A stretch of DNA of 64,000 nt from Mucor racemosus (lineage: Eukaryota; Mucoromycota; Mucoromycetes; Mucorales; Mucoraceae), in contig JAPEHQ010000002.1 of the NCBI GenBank assembly GCA_027405735.1, positions 2,418,001-2,482,000 on the forward strand, read 5' to 3'. A program made the position numbers and the translations under genes. The notes under the pieces are model-generated. The model was given only the letters and a program-made list of their open reading frames with translations. It had not been told where the DNA came from and ran no database searches. Of the stretch, positions 24,491 through 36,956 are shown in pieces; within the stretch, counting starts at the first letter, position 1; every line of letters begins with the position of its first letter.

Positions 24491-27049
24491 TAAATCAATT
24501 TATAAAGATTTCATTATATTTAACATTTAATTAAGATAATAGTAATAGTCGCAGTGTTTATATATTTTATCATGCTCTTGATAATTTATTTTTTGTTGTT
24601 GTTGAAAGTCATTAGCAGCTACCTAGTGTTGAAATGTGATAGATTAGCTGCGGTAGAAGATGGTCGGAAACCTAATTTCCGCCTTTATGAAAAAAAATTG
24701 AAAAATGATTCAAAATACAAAATTGTTTAATGGCTCAAGAACTGTAAAATAAGTTGAGCTAGCATATTAAATAGTTTGTGTACAATTTTGAATCCTGCAT
24801 CTATTTAAATAAAAGTCAAAGAAATGTTCCATGTAAAATTTTGCGTAAAATGCGATTGAAATTTTGGAGGTTTTTTGAGGATACACATCACTTTTTATAA
24901 ACACATTTTAAATATAAGTAATAGAGATAATACGCAAAACAGTTATCTATCGATTGAGCCATTATTGATTCTTTCAGATGCATTTTTCATAGAGAAAATG
25001 AGATTTTAGCCAGTTTTTTTTTTTCAAATTCAGAATTTGGGATGAGGGTATACAGGGGAAAAATTGAAGCTAGAAGCGAAGATATTCCTTTGTACACATT
25101 TTTGAGGATATCTCCATGAAAAATTAATATTTTAAAAAAAACTAAATTGGACCCGAGAGAGTTCAGCGAAGTCTGTGACATGAATATAAAACAAATGCTG
25201 CTCAATTTAACGAATATTTTGAAATCTATTACAGAAATGCCAAAAAATGAAAAAAAGTAAAAATGCTCAGAATTTTTATACTTAAATATGTTATAGAACA
25301 CTTTAAAACAAGTAAGTTTTATTATTAAAAAGTATTAGTTTAGTTTAATTATTTGAGGAGATATGAAACCTCAAAGTTTTCAATTTTTGGCAGTGATATA
25401 GTGATATATGCGTAAAAATCTGAAACAATAGCGCTGAAAAATTAATACCAACTATAGAAAATAGAGTATTTTTGAATACTTGCTTTTGGGTTAAAGTTGA
25501 ACATCTCAAGTACATTGGAATATAATTCTTTCTTGGTGTTATTTAGTGAAAAAAAGTACAGCAGGGATAAAAAATAGCAGTAAAATCTACCTACCTTTGA
25601 GTCTTTTATAAGATATAAAATAAATTTTGGAATACGTAGCATAATGCGACCAATTTGTAGCTGTTTAGCGATGCCTAAGGTATATCCGAAAAACTGCTTT
25701 GCATGCGGTTAGTTATTGAAAAGAAGATACATTCCAATTCTGAAGATTGAAACTGTGCAAATTAAAATATGTAGAGTTTTTCTTGATAATCCTGTATTCA
25801 TGAAATAATTCAAATCTACAAAAAAAAAACAAAAAAAAAAAAAAACTTCTTCAAATCCAGGGGTATTTGATTATTTGATTTGCTATTTCTCTACACGATA
25901 GCTAACAATAAATTGAATCTATCGAGTTCGTTGCTACAATGTCACTCAAGGAACATATTTAATACTGAAAGAATTACTTGCATTACCATTACCAGAAATT
26001 CGATCTTTTCTGAAAAAAATGGGCGAGCCTATCATGCTCCTTTTTATTAGAACTGCCTTACATGATAACATTTTTCATATTTGTAATTTGGACTTATTAA
26101 GCCTTTGAGTAATCATGTCTAAGGATCAATGAAAACTTCATTAGTGCCTGAGAATCCAGATATACCTATATTTGCGACCCTAAGCTCTATATTAGTGCAA
26201 AAAGTGCATAAAACAGTTCTTTAAAGCTGCTGTTTTTAAATGATTTTAGCAGGTTTTTACATAGTTTAGGATATATACTATTAAGTTTAGTTACATTTAT
26301 GTACTTTGTTTCATCTATTTAGTTATCAAGTGATGAATCTTGATTTATGTTAAAACGCCTGTTTGTGAGGCGGTAGCGCAGCCAGGCTAAAAAGCAAATA
26401 CGGTAACTTTTTGTGCTCTTCTTTATAAATTGATCGAATACTGTATATAAACTCATTTATTCGTATGATAAATAGAAACAAAAGATACTAAAGTAGAGTT
26501 CAAGCTTTTAAGGCAGCTTTTTACTAATGATGTTTTGAGAGAATAGCACGTTTTAGCAAATAAAACATTCTGTTTCTAACAGTTTTTGGTTTATATTTGA
26601 TCCTTTTTTACAATATTTCGAGACATATTTATTATGATTTTATAAAATAAAAAGTGTCTTCATAAATAGTGCAATATTGAAAATGTGTTTAATGCAAAAA
26701 ACCAAGGTTTTTATTATTTTTATAATAGTTAAAAAATCCTTCAAGAAAAGCTATGCTACCAAACTCGAGTATTTTTTTGAAAAATTTACTTTTTACTCAT
26801 CGATGTTTTCTTTGCTATGGATAATGTTCCAACGATGGTATAAAGAAGCTTTAAAGCTTTATAGTAAAGCAAAGATTCAAGGCTAGATAAATAGCTGTAA
26901 TGCATTTTACAAGGTATCACTAAATCAACAAATCCAAGCCAACGCGTAAACAATCCGGAGTTTTGTTTAGACATTACGTGGACTTCTTGTTCTCTATTTA
27001 TTAGGCTTGTCTTTTCTGATATTACATTTCTTTTTTTGTACATACAGCA
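24491..27049. other. Intergenic, repeat-bearing
   Basis: Contains a near full-length dispersed repeat copy (24700-25740, listed separately). From 25740 to 27049 there is AT-rich sequence with an A-rich tract near 25820-25845 and no gene I can support. Open frames at 26677-26886 and 26786-27043 overlap on opposite strands and look fortuitous. Confidence 0.5.
24700..25740 (-). repeat. Dispersed repeat family, copy 1
   Basis: Read on the minus strand, this matches the copies at 39760-40470, 47200-48220 and 56260-57070 over most of its length. Shared landmarks include the GAGCTCTCTCGG-like block (here near 25150-25170), AAAATATTRATTTTTC, GGAGATATCCTCA and, farther out, CACTAAATAACACCAAGAA. No terminal repeats, long reading frame or target duplication could be defined, so I cannot name the class. 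Confidence 0.8.
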
Positions 27050-28535
27050 ATGGCTACTTTAGAAGATAAATCACTCTGGGAGAATCAAGAACAAGAAGAA
27101 GATGATGTTGGACAAGATATCCTTCGTTTAGCGCCTGAGGAAATAACTAATAGAACAAGACTTTTGGAGAATGATGTCAAGGTAAGAAAGAAAAGAAAAA
27201 AAAAAACATTGCGAAAAACTTCTGTAATTAAGCAAAACTTTGTAGGTCATGAAATCCGAAATTGTCAGACTTCAACATGAGCAAGCTGCCATGAAGGAAA
27301 GAATTAAAGATAATAAAGAAAAGATCAAGATGAACAAGCAACTTCCATATCTTGTTGGTAATGTTGTTGAGGTATGCTTTGTGATATAATCTGTAGATAG
27401 ATATATGCCTAATCATTGATATATGTTTTAGTTACTCGATGTTGACCCAGAGGAAGATGAGGAGGATGGCGCTAATGTTGATTTGAATAATCAAAGAAAA
27501 GGAAAATGCGCAGTTATCAAAACTTCAACTAGACAGGTACGAATACTGCATAAAAAGATCTTTTAAGCATGTATACGTGTTTCTAACTCTTGATAATATG
27601 AATAGACCATCTTTTTACCTTTGATTGGTTTAGTCGATGCAGATAGTTTGAAGCCTGGAGACCTCATTGGTGTCAATAAGGATAGTTTCTTGATTTTAGA
27701 TACATTACCAGCCGAATACGATTCTAGAGTTAAAGCAATGGAAGTAGATGAGAAACCAACTGAAGATTACAACGATATTGGTGGTTTAGATAAACAAATT
27801 GAAGAATTGGTAGAAGCAGTAGTTTTGCCAATGACACATGCTGATAGATTCAAGAACTTGGGTATTAAACCACCCAAGGGCGTCTTGATGTATGGTCCTC
27901 CTGGTACTGGTAAAACTTTATTAGCAAGAGCCTGTGCAGCACAAACCAATTCAGCCTATTTGAAATTGGCAGGACCTCAATTAGTACAAATGTTTATTGG
28001 TGATGGTGCCAAGTTAGTTCGTGATGCATTTGAATTAGCCAAAGAGAAATCACCCGCTATTATTTTCATTGATGAATTAGATGCCATTGGTACCAAACGT
28101 TTTGATTCAGAAAAATCTGGTGATCGTGAAGTTCAACGTACCATGTTGGAATTATTAAATCAATTGGATGGTTTCTCTTCAGATGATCGTATCAAAGTCA
28201 TTGCTGCTACCAATCGTATTGATATTTTAGATCCTGCTTTATTGCGTTCTGGTCGTTTGGATCGTAAGATTGAATTTCCTTTACCTAATGAAGAGGCAAG
28301 AGCTCGCATCATTCAAATTCATTCAAGAAAAATGAATGTTAGTAAAGATGTTAATTTTGAGGAATTATCGAGATGTTGTGATGAATTCAATGGTGCCCAA
28401 TGTAAAGCTATTTGTGTTGAAAGTGGTATGTTGGCTCTTCGTCGTGGTGCTCTTGAGATTTTGCATGAAGATTTCATGGAAGCCATTCAAGAAGTTCAAG
28501 CAAAGAAGAAGATGACTTTACAATACTATGCATAA
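27050..28535 (+). CDS. RPT5: 26S proteasome regulatory ATPase subunit Rpt5 (6A)
   Basis: AAA+ ATPase of the hexameric ring in the 19S proteasome cap; it unfolds substrates and opens the 20S gate. Inferred exons: 27050-27181, 27246-27371, 27432-27536 and 27606-28535, giving 430 aa, close to yeast Rpt5 (434). An N-terminal coiled-coil region is followed by an OB domain and then the AAA module: Walker A GPPGTGKT (218-225), Walker [13 protein letters not shown] (from about 273) and the arginine-rich second region. The protein ends in LQYYA, the HbYX gate-opening motif that distinguishes Rpt5/PSMC3 from most other Rpt subunits. Assignment among the six Rpt paralogues rests on that tail and on the [20 protein letters not shown] context. 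Confidence 0.96.
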
Positions 28536-29324
28536 ATAAAGATTTAGGATTAATTATTAAATATTTAATTTTCAAGGAATATGAAATGAATGATATAGAC
28601 ATTGAAGACTAATGAATAATCTTAGAGATTTATATATCCTTCTTATAGGTGTATTTTGACATGAGGTGCTTGCTGCAATATATCTTACTATTGTGGTGTA
28701 CATTTTTGTGCCTCCAAAAACTATTTAAATCCTAGAATTTCTCTATTTTGATGCTTTCTTAGCATCACAAATATTTCGAATTTCGAAAATGAAAAACGTC
28801 AATAAAAAATATTAGAATAAAAATTAGCATCTGATGGTCATTTTTGATTATGATATGCTGTATCCATCGTATCTTTTTGAGCCCAAAAAAATCCTTTGAA
28901 GATGAGTATTTGGACAGCCTTTATGGTGAGCGGAATAGCCCACTTGAATTTATTCCACACAAAGCGATCTGTGTAATATCTTGAATTGTAAATGTTCTAG
29001 AAAAGCTTTTTGGCTAAATAAAATAAAGTTTGTTACTAGTTTTCACGCCCCCTCCCCCCTGGCCGATATTGTATACTAATCATTAATTATATATTTTAAT
29101 ATGCTTCTATAGAGTATGTACATAGAAAAAATCCTTTTCTGTTGTAACTTTTTCATATGTCTACCAACGTTCTCGCTAACGTTTTACTGATATGACAGAA
29201 ATTGGGTATTTGTTTATTGCCAAATTTAATTGGCTTGGAAAAATCTCCAGATATCTGAATCTCATTTAGATAAACGATGGATCTCTTCGTTCAATCAGTT
29301 TCCTATTTCTTCCGTTTTAAAAAA
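28536..29324. other. Intergenic between RPT5 and MMS19
   Basis: About 790 bp of AT-rich sequence. It holds the RPT5 3' flank and the MMS19 promoter. A short C-run with CCCCTCCCCCCTGG lies at 29047-29060. No gene, RNA or repeat is recognised. Confidence 0.5.
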
Positions 29325-32300
29325 ATGAGTAATTCAATGGAAAAATATGTTACGGAATTCATGATTACCGAGAATAACGATTCATTTTCTACTGGTGTCG
29401 TAAAGAATATCGTTGAAAGTGAGATGGAATATGGAATTCACTGGCAAAAGTTTCTAATTTTTATTTTCTAGTTGTAAATAATCAAGACGTAAAATCAAAT
29501 TTATTATTCTTGATTCAATCATTGGGAGAATACCTTACGCATGAAGACGATAGTATACGTTCAAAAGGTAGCAAGAAATTTCGAGATTTGGTTATTTGAG
29601 CATTATTAATCGTTTTCATATATACAAATAGCAACTTCCTTGCTTTCATATACATTGGAACATACAGACCAAGCAAAATTGAATGATACCGCAGGTAATT
29701 GTATATTTAGAAAGAGAGAGAGAAAGGCTTTATAGCTAATGCAACAATAATTAGTGTCTGTTTTGGTCAATTTTTACTGCAGTCGCTTATCAGATCCAGC
29801 CAGTGTCCCCAATCTCATGTCGGGATTAATGGCATTAACTAGCAAATTTGATGGTTTTAATGCTACATGTACAAAAGCTGTAATTTCTAGGTAATTTTTT
29901 GTGCAGTTATTTATTATAAACCGAAATTGACGAGATTATATAGCCTTGGCAATGATATCCGAGTTCAATCATTTGCACATATTACAAGAAATGCAACATT
30001 TAAAATATTCGAAAATCTTTTGGACAATCACTGTGAACATGTCAAACCAATCACAAATGATTTTATCACAGTATTCATTCAATCCATAACAAACGAAAAG
30101 GATCCTCGTAATTTGATGTCTGTTTATACGGTAATTCAGAAGATTGTCAAATTGTTAGATATTTCTCAACATGTGGAAGATCTCTTTGCAGCTACATTTT
30201 GTTACTTTCCTATTACATTTCGTCCTCCTCCTGATAATCCATATGGAATCACTGCTAAAGATCTTAAATTAAATCTTAGAAAATGCATGGCATCTACACC
30301 CTTATTTTCTGAATTTGCATTACCATTGTTATTACAAAAAATGTCTACAACATCTGGAAGTGCAAAGGTAAAATATATATATATAAAACAACAAATAAAA
30401 CGTTTAAATGTTGTTGACATAATGCTTTATAGAAAGATTCTTTGGAAACAATTACAGCATGTGCATCTGTCTATCCAGCAAAAGAAATTCTGGCTGTTGG
30501 AAGTAAACTTTTCGATGCCATTAAAATAGAAATTATTAATGGAAGCCCAGATCCAGGATTAAGAGATCCATCATTAGAAGCTATTAATGCAGTTACAAAG
30601 GCTATTACCAATACTGCAGCTTATCCAGTCAAAGAAAGTGATGTAACTAGAGTATTAAAGCCTCTTGTAGATGATTGTGTCAATTTATTAGATGAATTAG
30701 AAGAAGATACTGTAAAACCAGCTAGTTTGATTTTGAGATCCATTGCCTCTGCTTCTCGTAAGGGGTTTTTTTTTTTTACGAATATTTATTAATCATTACT
30801 AAATTTAATATAATAGCATTTGCATACACGTTGATTGAAGGCACCATATTACCTTTATTATTGCGTCAATATAGAATTAATGATGCCATTGCCGAACGTT
30901 ATTTGATTTTATGTACAATGGTAGCCATTATTCAAGCAAGAAAAATTGTATATGGTGCAGCAACAGGCAGTGATGATAACATTGAGGTTGGTCATGATTC
31001 AATACTTGTTTCTTACAAGAACAAATTCTTGGAAATATTCGCTATTGCTATTAAAACATCAAAAGAGCACCCTGAAATCCGCTTGATGGGTATTCTTGGT
31101 TTGGGTTTATTATGTGTATTGAAAAATTACTTGACTAGAAGTGAGGTAATTATGCTCAAAAGTGAATTTAAGATGTGAAATTTAACCAACTTAATAGAGA
31201 GCTGTAAGCATTCAAGCATTGAGCCTTTTCCTTGAAACTGAGGAAGAAGAGAGACTAAGAATGTCTGTAGAAATGTCTTTGGTAGAAATTTCTATTTTTG
31301 ATGCTGATCTCGTTCGAAATATTACAGTTCCCATATTGATAAACTTGTTGCCCGATTTTTCATCTATAGACAGCAATAATAATGTAGATATTGTACCTTA
31401 TAAATTGACATTAGCTACCATCAACAAATTATGTACACTTCCTTCCATTTATGAAGCCGCCGAACAAGAATTATTGACAAAGTTTCTGTATATTTGTAGT
31501 CATAGTAAGTTGAATATATTCAACAATCAATAGATGTATCTAACATATTACATACAGATCAAGATAAAAAATATGCCTTAGAGATCATTTCAATCTTACT
31601 AGCACTTGTTCAAACCAAAGATAGTGAAAAACAACCAGAAATTAAGCTTTGTTCTGAAACACTTTTACCCAAATTGATTACCTCTGTAATTTCTGCAGTA
31701 ATGGACAATGCTGCGGATCCAACTCAAATTATTGTATTGAACGATGAAATATTGCAAGCAATCAATATCATCATTTTGACAATACTTAAAAATCTCGGCA
31801 CATCGTACGTACTTTGTGAGAAAGAGTAAATTACAGAATATTCACATTTTATTGTAAAATAGTGAGCAAGAAGATTATGCAATTCAAGTGTTTAAATACT
31901 TTAAAGATCTTGACCTTAGTCATCTTGGTCTAACTGCAACACCCGGATTTTGCCCTCTTTCTGCTCAAGCTTCTAATGCGCAAGCAGCATGTACGCAAAT
32001 ATTTGCTACAGTGATTTCTTCTTTTAGAAAAAACGTATCTATGCCTATAGAATCAAACGAATCGTTTTTAGATGATATTGTAGCCGAAGCATTGAGAAGT
32101 ACACATCAAGCTCAAATCATTGCATTTTCAAGAATTATAGCATCTGTTATTAACAAATGGAAAGACGGTATGTTAATACATTATACTTTCATATTGTTTG
32201 TACTAAATCACACGCGTAGATGAAGCATTTCAAACTTATTTAGATGCATTAAAATTAAGATTAGAACAACTTGTAGAAGCAAAATCACAATCTGCTTTAT

Positions 32301-33211
32301 CTATATACATTTGGGTAAGTGAAAATATAACAAGTGTTTGCAGAAATTGATAATATTTTATAATATAGATTGCAAAAGCTCTTGTAACTCGCTCTCACAA
32401 AAAGAGTGTTGAAATGATAGACTATTTAATCGGTTTGATTCCAGATGCTGTAGTTGGAAAACATGCCTCCAGTGGTTTTGATATTCTTGTAGGCGATGAT
32501 GCCTTATGTTTAAACAAGCAATGCTATGCCAATATCTCGGTAAGTACAATGAAAAATAACTGTTACATTGGCTAATCATTTTGTTGCACAGTTTTTGTAC
32601 AAGCAAAAATTCATGACCTTTGCCCTTCCCAAGCTTTTGAAGAACTTTAACTCTTCCACAGAAGGTATAAATAATAGAAAAAATGATATCAATTCATTCC
32701 AACTAACCTATTGCTAGATGAGAAACTAAATTTTCTGATTGCTATTGCTTATTTGTTAAAGAATGTACCTAGATCCATTCTCATCGATGAATTACCACCG
32801 GTAAAATTTACATATAATTTTACTATTTCCCGTTGTACTCACCATATTATATAGCTTGTACCATTATTAATAGAAAGTATGTCTTTCCCAGACACAGTTC
32901 TGAAACTCTCTACTCTAGACTTGTTTCAATTTTCCCTTCAAGAAGCAACTGACATTATGGCAAAGCATATCATCACACTTTTACCTGCTTTTACATCTCT
33001 TATTGGACCTAATGAAAAGTCTATGAAAATTAGAATATCTGCATTGAAATGCATTGACCTTATTTCCACAAAGATATCTAGAGATATTGTGTTGCCATAT
33101 GTAAAAGATACATTAAAGGCGATTGCAATTCCTTTAGACGACAAGAAAAGACTTGTTAGAAAGCAAGCAGTTGAATGTAGAGAAAATTGGTATCTCATAG
33201 GTCAAAAATAG
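29325..33211 (+). CDS. MMS19: MMS19 (Met18) cytosolic Fe-S targeting protein
   Basis: HEAT-repeat scaffold of the CIA targeting complex, which delivers Fe-S clusters to DNA polymerases, primase and XPD-type helicases. Inferred exons: 29325-29418, 29472-29567, 29632-29694, 29755-29890, about 29944-30367, 30433-30757, 30817-31145, 31198-31504, 31558-31804, 31863-32167, 32220-32314, 32369-32539, 32592-32664, 32718-32800 and 32855-33211, giving about 1034 aa (human 1030). Diagnostic stretches are NEKDPRNLMSVYTVIQK and FCYFPITFRPPPDNPYGIT in the N-terminal domain. The C-terminus (CIDLISTKISRDIVLPYV, RLVRKQAVECRENWYLIG) matches the conserved MMS19 C-terminal HEAT repeats. The exon 5 acceptor could instead be at 29934, since both keep the frame. 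With 15 exons it is the most intron-rich gene here. It converges with the PAPS reductase gene. Confidence 0.93.
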
Positions 33212-33376
33212 AATTTTTAAAATGTATAAATAAATGTAAATTTTATTTTGTAAAAAATTATGTACAAGTATTGTATATATATATATATATATATATGATA
33301 CTAAAGAGATGTTATATATGCGATTAAAATAAATAATAAAAATGAAGGAGACAAGGGAATAATGCTATTAAGTTAC
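33212..33376. repeat. TA microsatellite in a convergent intergenic spacer
   Basis: A pure TA run lies at about 33274-33296, within a 165-bp gap that must hold the 3' ends of both convergent genes. Confidence 0.85.
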
Positions 33377-34213
33377 TTAAGCAGTAATAGCATTTTGTTG
33401 TTGAATGTTTTGTGCATCTCTCTTCTTTTTGGATGCCATGAAAGCGGCACGCATCTTGAAGTAATCCTTGTGAAGACCACATTCAGTCTTTTGTTGACCA
33501 GTCCAACGACCAGAGCGTTCATCGCCATTAGCAGGAGCATGAGTAGAATGCCAATCACCGATAGAACGATATCCTTGATCAACCAAAGCATTGTAAGGAA
33601 CTTCATTGGCACGAATGTAAGTCCAAACTTGTTGGTAATCCCAAAAAGCAAGAGGGTTCAACTTGATTAAACCAGTGCCATCAACTTCCAAGATAGGAAT
33701 AGCCTCACGATCACCCTTTTGACTACGACGGCGACCAGTAATGACAGACTTGACTTGAAGTTCTTCATAAGCACGACGAGCAGGTTCGACTTTAATGAGA
33801 TAATCATAAGAATCTTCGTCAGCTTCCCATAATTTTTGACCATATTCAGATTCAAATTCATCGGTATTTTCGGCATTCATTGGCTTGTAGACTTTGAGAG
33901 GGACATTGTAAGTAGTTTTACAACGTTCAGCAAGCTCCAATGTCTCTTTAAAGTGGTAAAGTGTATCCAAAAAGATCAATGGCACAATATGAGATTGATT
34001 GCGATCGACGCTGATTTTATTAATCATATCAAGGGTAACAAGACCAGTTAAACCAAAAGCTGTGGTTTGAAACAAGCTGGGTAAGCAATTGATGGCCCAT
34101 TCAAGGACTTCTTTAGGTTCCAATGTTGCAAGATGTTCATTTAAATGTTTTAAAATCTCTGGAGTCAAATCAGATCCTGATTGAATTTTACTGTTGATGG
34201 TACTAGCAGGCAT
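33377..34213 (-). CDS. MET16: Phosphoadenylyl-sulfate (PAPS) reductase
   Basis: Thioredoxin-dependent reduction of PAPS to sulfite in assimilatory sulfate reduction; cytosolic. It is an uninterrupted frame of 278 aa, close to yeast Met16 (261 aa). It carries the PP-loop-type core (TAFGLTGLVTLDMI in place of the usual SxGxxG-type loop, IVPLIFLDTLYHF, then VITGRRRSQ) and the C-terminal KTECGLH motif with catalytic Cys245. AFWDYQQVWTYI and GYRSIGDWHST are family signatures for PAPS (fungal) rather than APS (plant) enzymes; no paired iron-sulfur cysteines are seen. It has no intron, unlike most neighbours. Its start is 135 bp from a short coding-like relic on the opposite strand. It converges with MMS19. 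Confidence 0.96.
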   Translation of the reverse strand: MPASTINSKIQSGSDLTPEILKHLNEHLATLEPKEVLEWAINCLPSLFQTTAFGLTGLVTLDMINKISVDRNQSHIVPLIFLDTLYHFKETLELAERCKTTYNVPLKVYKPMNAENTDEFESEYGQKLWEADEDSYDYLIKVEPARRAYEELQVKSVITGRRRSQKGDREAIPILEVDGTGLIKLNPLAFWDYQQVWTYIRANEVPYNALVDQGYRSIGDWHSTHAPANGDERSGRWTGQQKTECGLHKDYFKMRAAFMASKKKRDAQNIQQQNAITA

Positions 34214-36956
34214 ATTTTGTATTAAATTTTATTTAAATAAAGGAATAAAGAGAAGAATTTTTACATGAATGCTTCGTTCTTTTTATATGTTGGCCATATA
34301 GCCTCATAGCCTTTAAAATCCAAGAACCCAATAAGGGAACAATATTATGGTGTTAGAGATGATTCTTTGGCCAATGATATCCAATTGAAATGGCGAAATA
34401 TACAGAATACTCTCGTCAACGAGCCTTCTCGAATTTCATTAACAGGTCTGAGTCGTAAACGTAATCGATGTGCAACCTTGATAACTAGGTTGGATTATAA
34501 ATTGCATACTCCAAGATGATGAATAATTCAATGTGCTTTGCCTTGAAAAAGGTTGGGATTATACATTTGCTATTTAAGAAATGCTCATTATTCTCCATTG
34601 TTCGATGTTTTTCATAGTCCGTTCAAATGAACCAAGGAAGAATTCTGCTTTCTTTGTACATCCTCCCTCAAATGTCCCATCTAAAAATTGATTTTCATAG
34701 CCTACAAAAAGAGCCTGAGACATTTGGACACTCATAATTAATAATAACATCTTGGATTGTTTCGCTGCATAGATACGAAATATACCGATTTTCAAACCCA
34801 AGTTTTCATCTCTGACAATTACATCAGGTCGCGTCATTTGGTTATTCTATATTATTGGCTTATTTGATCTGCTTCAAGTGTAGATATGCGTAATATATAC
34901 ATATAGAAATTCCAAATCCATCTTGATAAAAAAAAATCTAGCATCGCAATACGCATTTTATTCATTGCTTGGTCATGAGTTGTTCTTGTTATTTATTACA
35001 TTCTGAATACACATCGACAAGGTCATTGAATTGTTAGCTGCGGCTTACTAATGACAATTGTATCAATCATCATCAGAAAAATGATGATACAAAACACACA
35101 GCGATTTTCTTTATCATCCGATGTTTGATTTATAATTAACCTTTTACCGCAGTTGATAAACAACCACATTTGTAAGAAATATGTATTTGATGAACTATAT
35201 AACGATGCCATATAATCAAAACAGCTAATATATTTGTTTCTGTCCTTAAATTACCACAACTTTCATCATCTACAAGGAAAACTGCACAAATTAACTGGGT
35301 TTACAATATCATGTTTTCCACAGATACCCTACTGTAAATCAGCTAGCATTTCATATACAATTAAGATATTAGCAAACAAAAAATATCGATACAATACTGA
35401 TAATTTCTTCAATATATTAAAAAAAAATTTATTTCTTTATATAGATTTAGGCACTATTAAAAAATCTTTGCAAATAAGTTTTGGGGTTGGTTCTGGAAAA
35501 ACGAGTAAGCCAAAAAATATACATTTTTCACAATTTGAAAGCTTTTACTACAAAAATGTTAAATATACTTTACTCAAAACAAAAAATCTATCAGTAGACG
35601 CATGTTACAATAAATATTTTTCTAATTTCGACGAAAATATGTGCTAAAACCCAATATTCGTATTTTTACAGTCTGCAAAAACCCAACTTTGCGCGGAAAT
35701 TTCTCTATGAATTTTAACACTACAAAACTCTAAATAAGCCTTCTATACTTCATTCGATGCCCTTAAAAATGTCAAGTAATGAGGATAATCAATTACGTTT
35801 TATTAGAATATAACGTTACCTAATTTTTTTTCCATCAAGATCTGAATGCATTCACATTGCTTTGGAATTGGAAATCGGGTTCTGATCTTGATGAATAGAC
35901 TGTTATTCAATAACCCTATGGTTGTAAATTTGATTGTACAATCACTGCTAGGTATTTATACTTATTTATATAAGCGTTGTACCTAAGAGACAAAGGATTA
36001 AACTAAAATTTAAACCACAATGACTATGGCTATGGCTATTAAAAAAGTATTCCTTTTATTGAAAATCTAACATCGGTTTTTGCAAAATCGGTCTTAAATT
36101 TTGAAAATATTTACTTAGTGAAAAGGGTATTAAGAAAGTTAAAGCGTTTCCTCTTTACTGATATAACAAGGAAAGAAGTCTACAGAATGTCTTGTCTATG
36201 CACAGCAATCTTTACGAATGACATGGGTAACAGCATCCATTATGCAAGGAGCCAAACGAAAGTGTTTATTCAAAAGTTCATTTAAAACTTCGAATCTTGG
36301 ACAAAAGCAATCACTTCAATTAAAGAGTTTTTACACGAAATTTTAATAATTAAAAATTTTATTATAATAGCTTTATTAAATAGACTGTAAAATTCTTCAT
36401 GAGAACGTATTTTTTGTTTTGATACTTTTATATTTACAATTGATCGAAATACTGCAGAGAATGTCTAAGACGATCCGATTTTCAAAAAATCCATCCAATC
36501 AAGGCTGGTCGATCAAATGGATTTAAATCCCGCTTAAAGCTTGGTTGGTATGAAAATTAAGAGATTTTAAGCTATCGTCTTTACGTAAATCAAGTGTCAA
36601 TCGTCTTGTAGGTGATATATTTAATTAAAACTAATTGTTACTTTAAACGCTAATACCACTTAATCCTATAAATGTTTGAAGAACTAAAAATTCAAGTAGC
36701 TAACATCTATTTCTCAGTAATTACATGACAGGAATTAGATTAAAAAGTTAAAAATATAGCAAAACGTGGCTTGTTGTTGAAGAGGAGCTTCCATGTTCGA
36801 TCTCTCCGGGGCAAGAGAAGCACCTTCAACAAGGTAAAGTTGTCACAAACGCTTCGGGCGGGCTCTGGTTCACTCACAGGTGTGGCAATTCTCAAGCCCA
36901 AAAGGGACAATCAAGTTGGCAATTATATAGACCTTCCTTTTTTATCAGATTTCATC
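34214..36956. other. Intergenic; possible gene relics
   Basis: Divergent promoter region of PAPS reductase and RPS23. A forward frame at about 34350-34520 reads as a plausible peptide (including RDDSLANDIQLKW and LSRKRNRC) ending at tandem TGA codons. A minus frame at 34574-34837 begins MTRPDVIVRDENLGL. Both are short, lack introns or domains I can identify, and may be remnants of mobile-element genes. An open frame at 35234-35647 (137 codons) is unrecognised. At about 36775-36905 the sequence is unusually GC-rich for this region. Confidence 0.35.

Noticed and set aside
35234..35647. 137-codon forward open frame
   Set aside because: Lys/Asn/Tyr-rich as expected from AT-rich DNA, with no recognisable motif.
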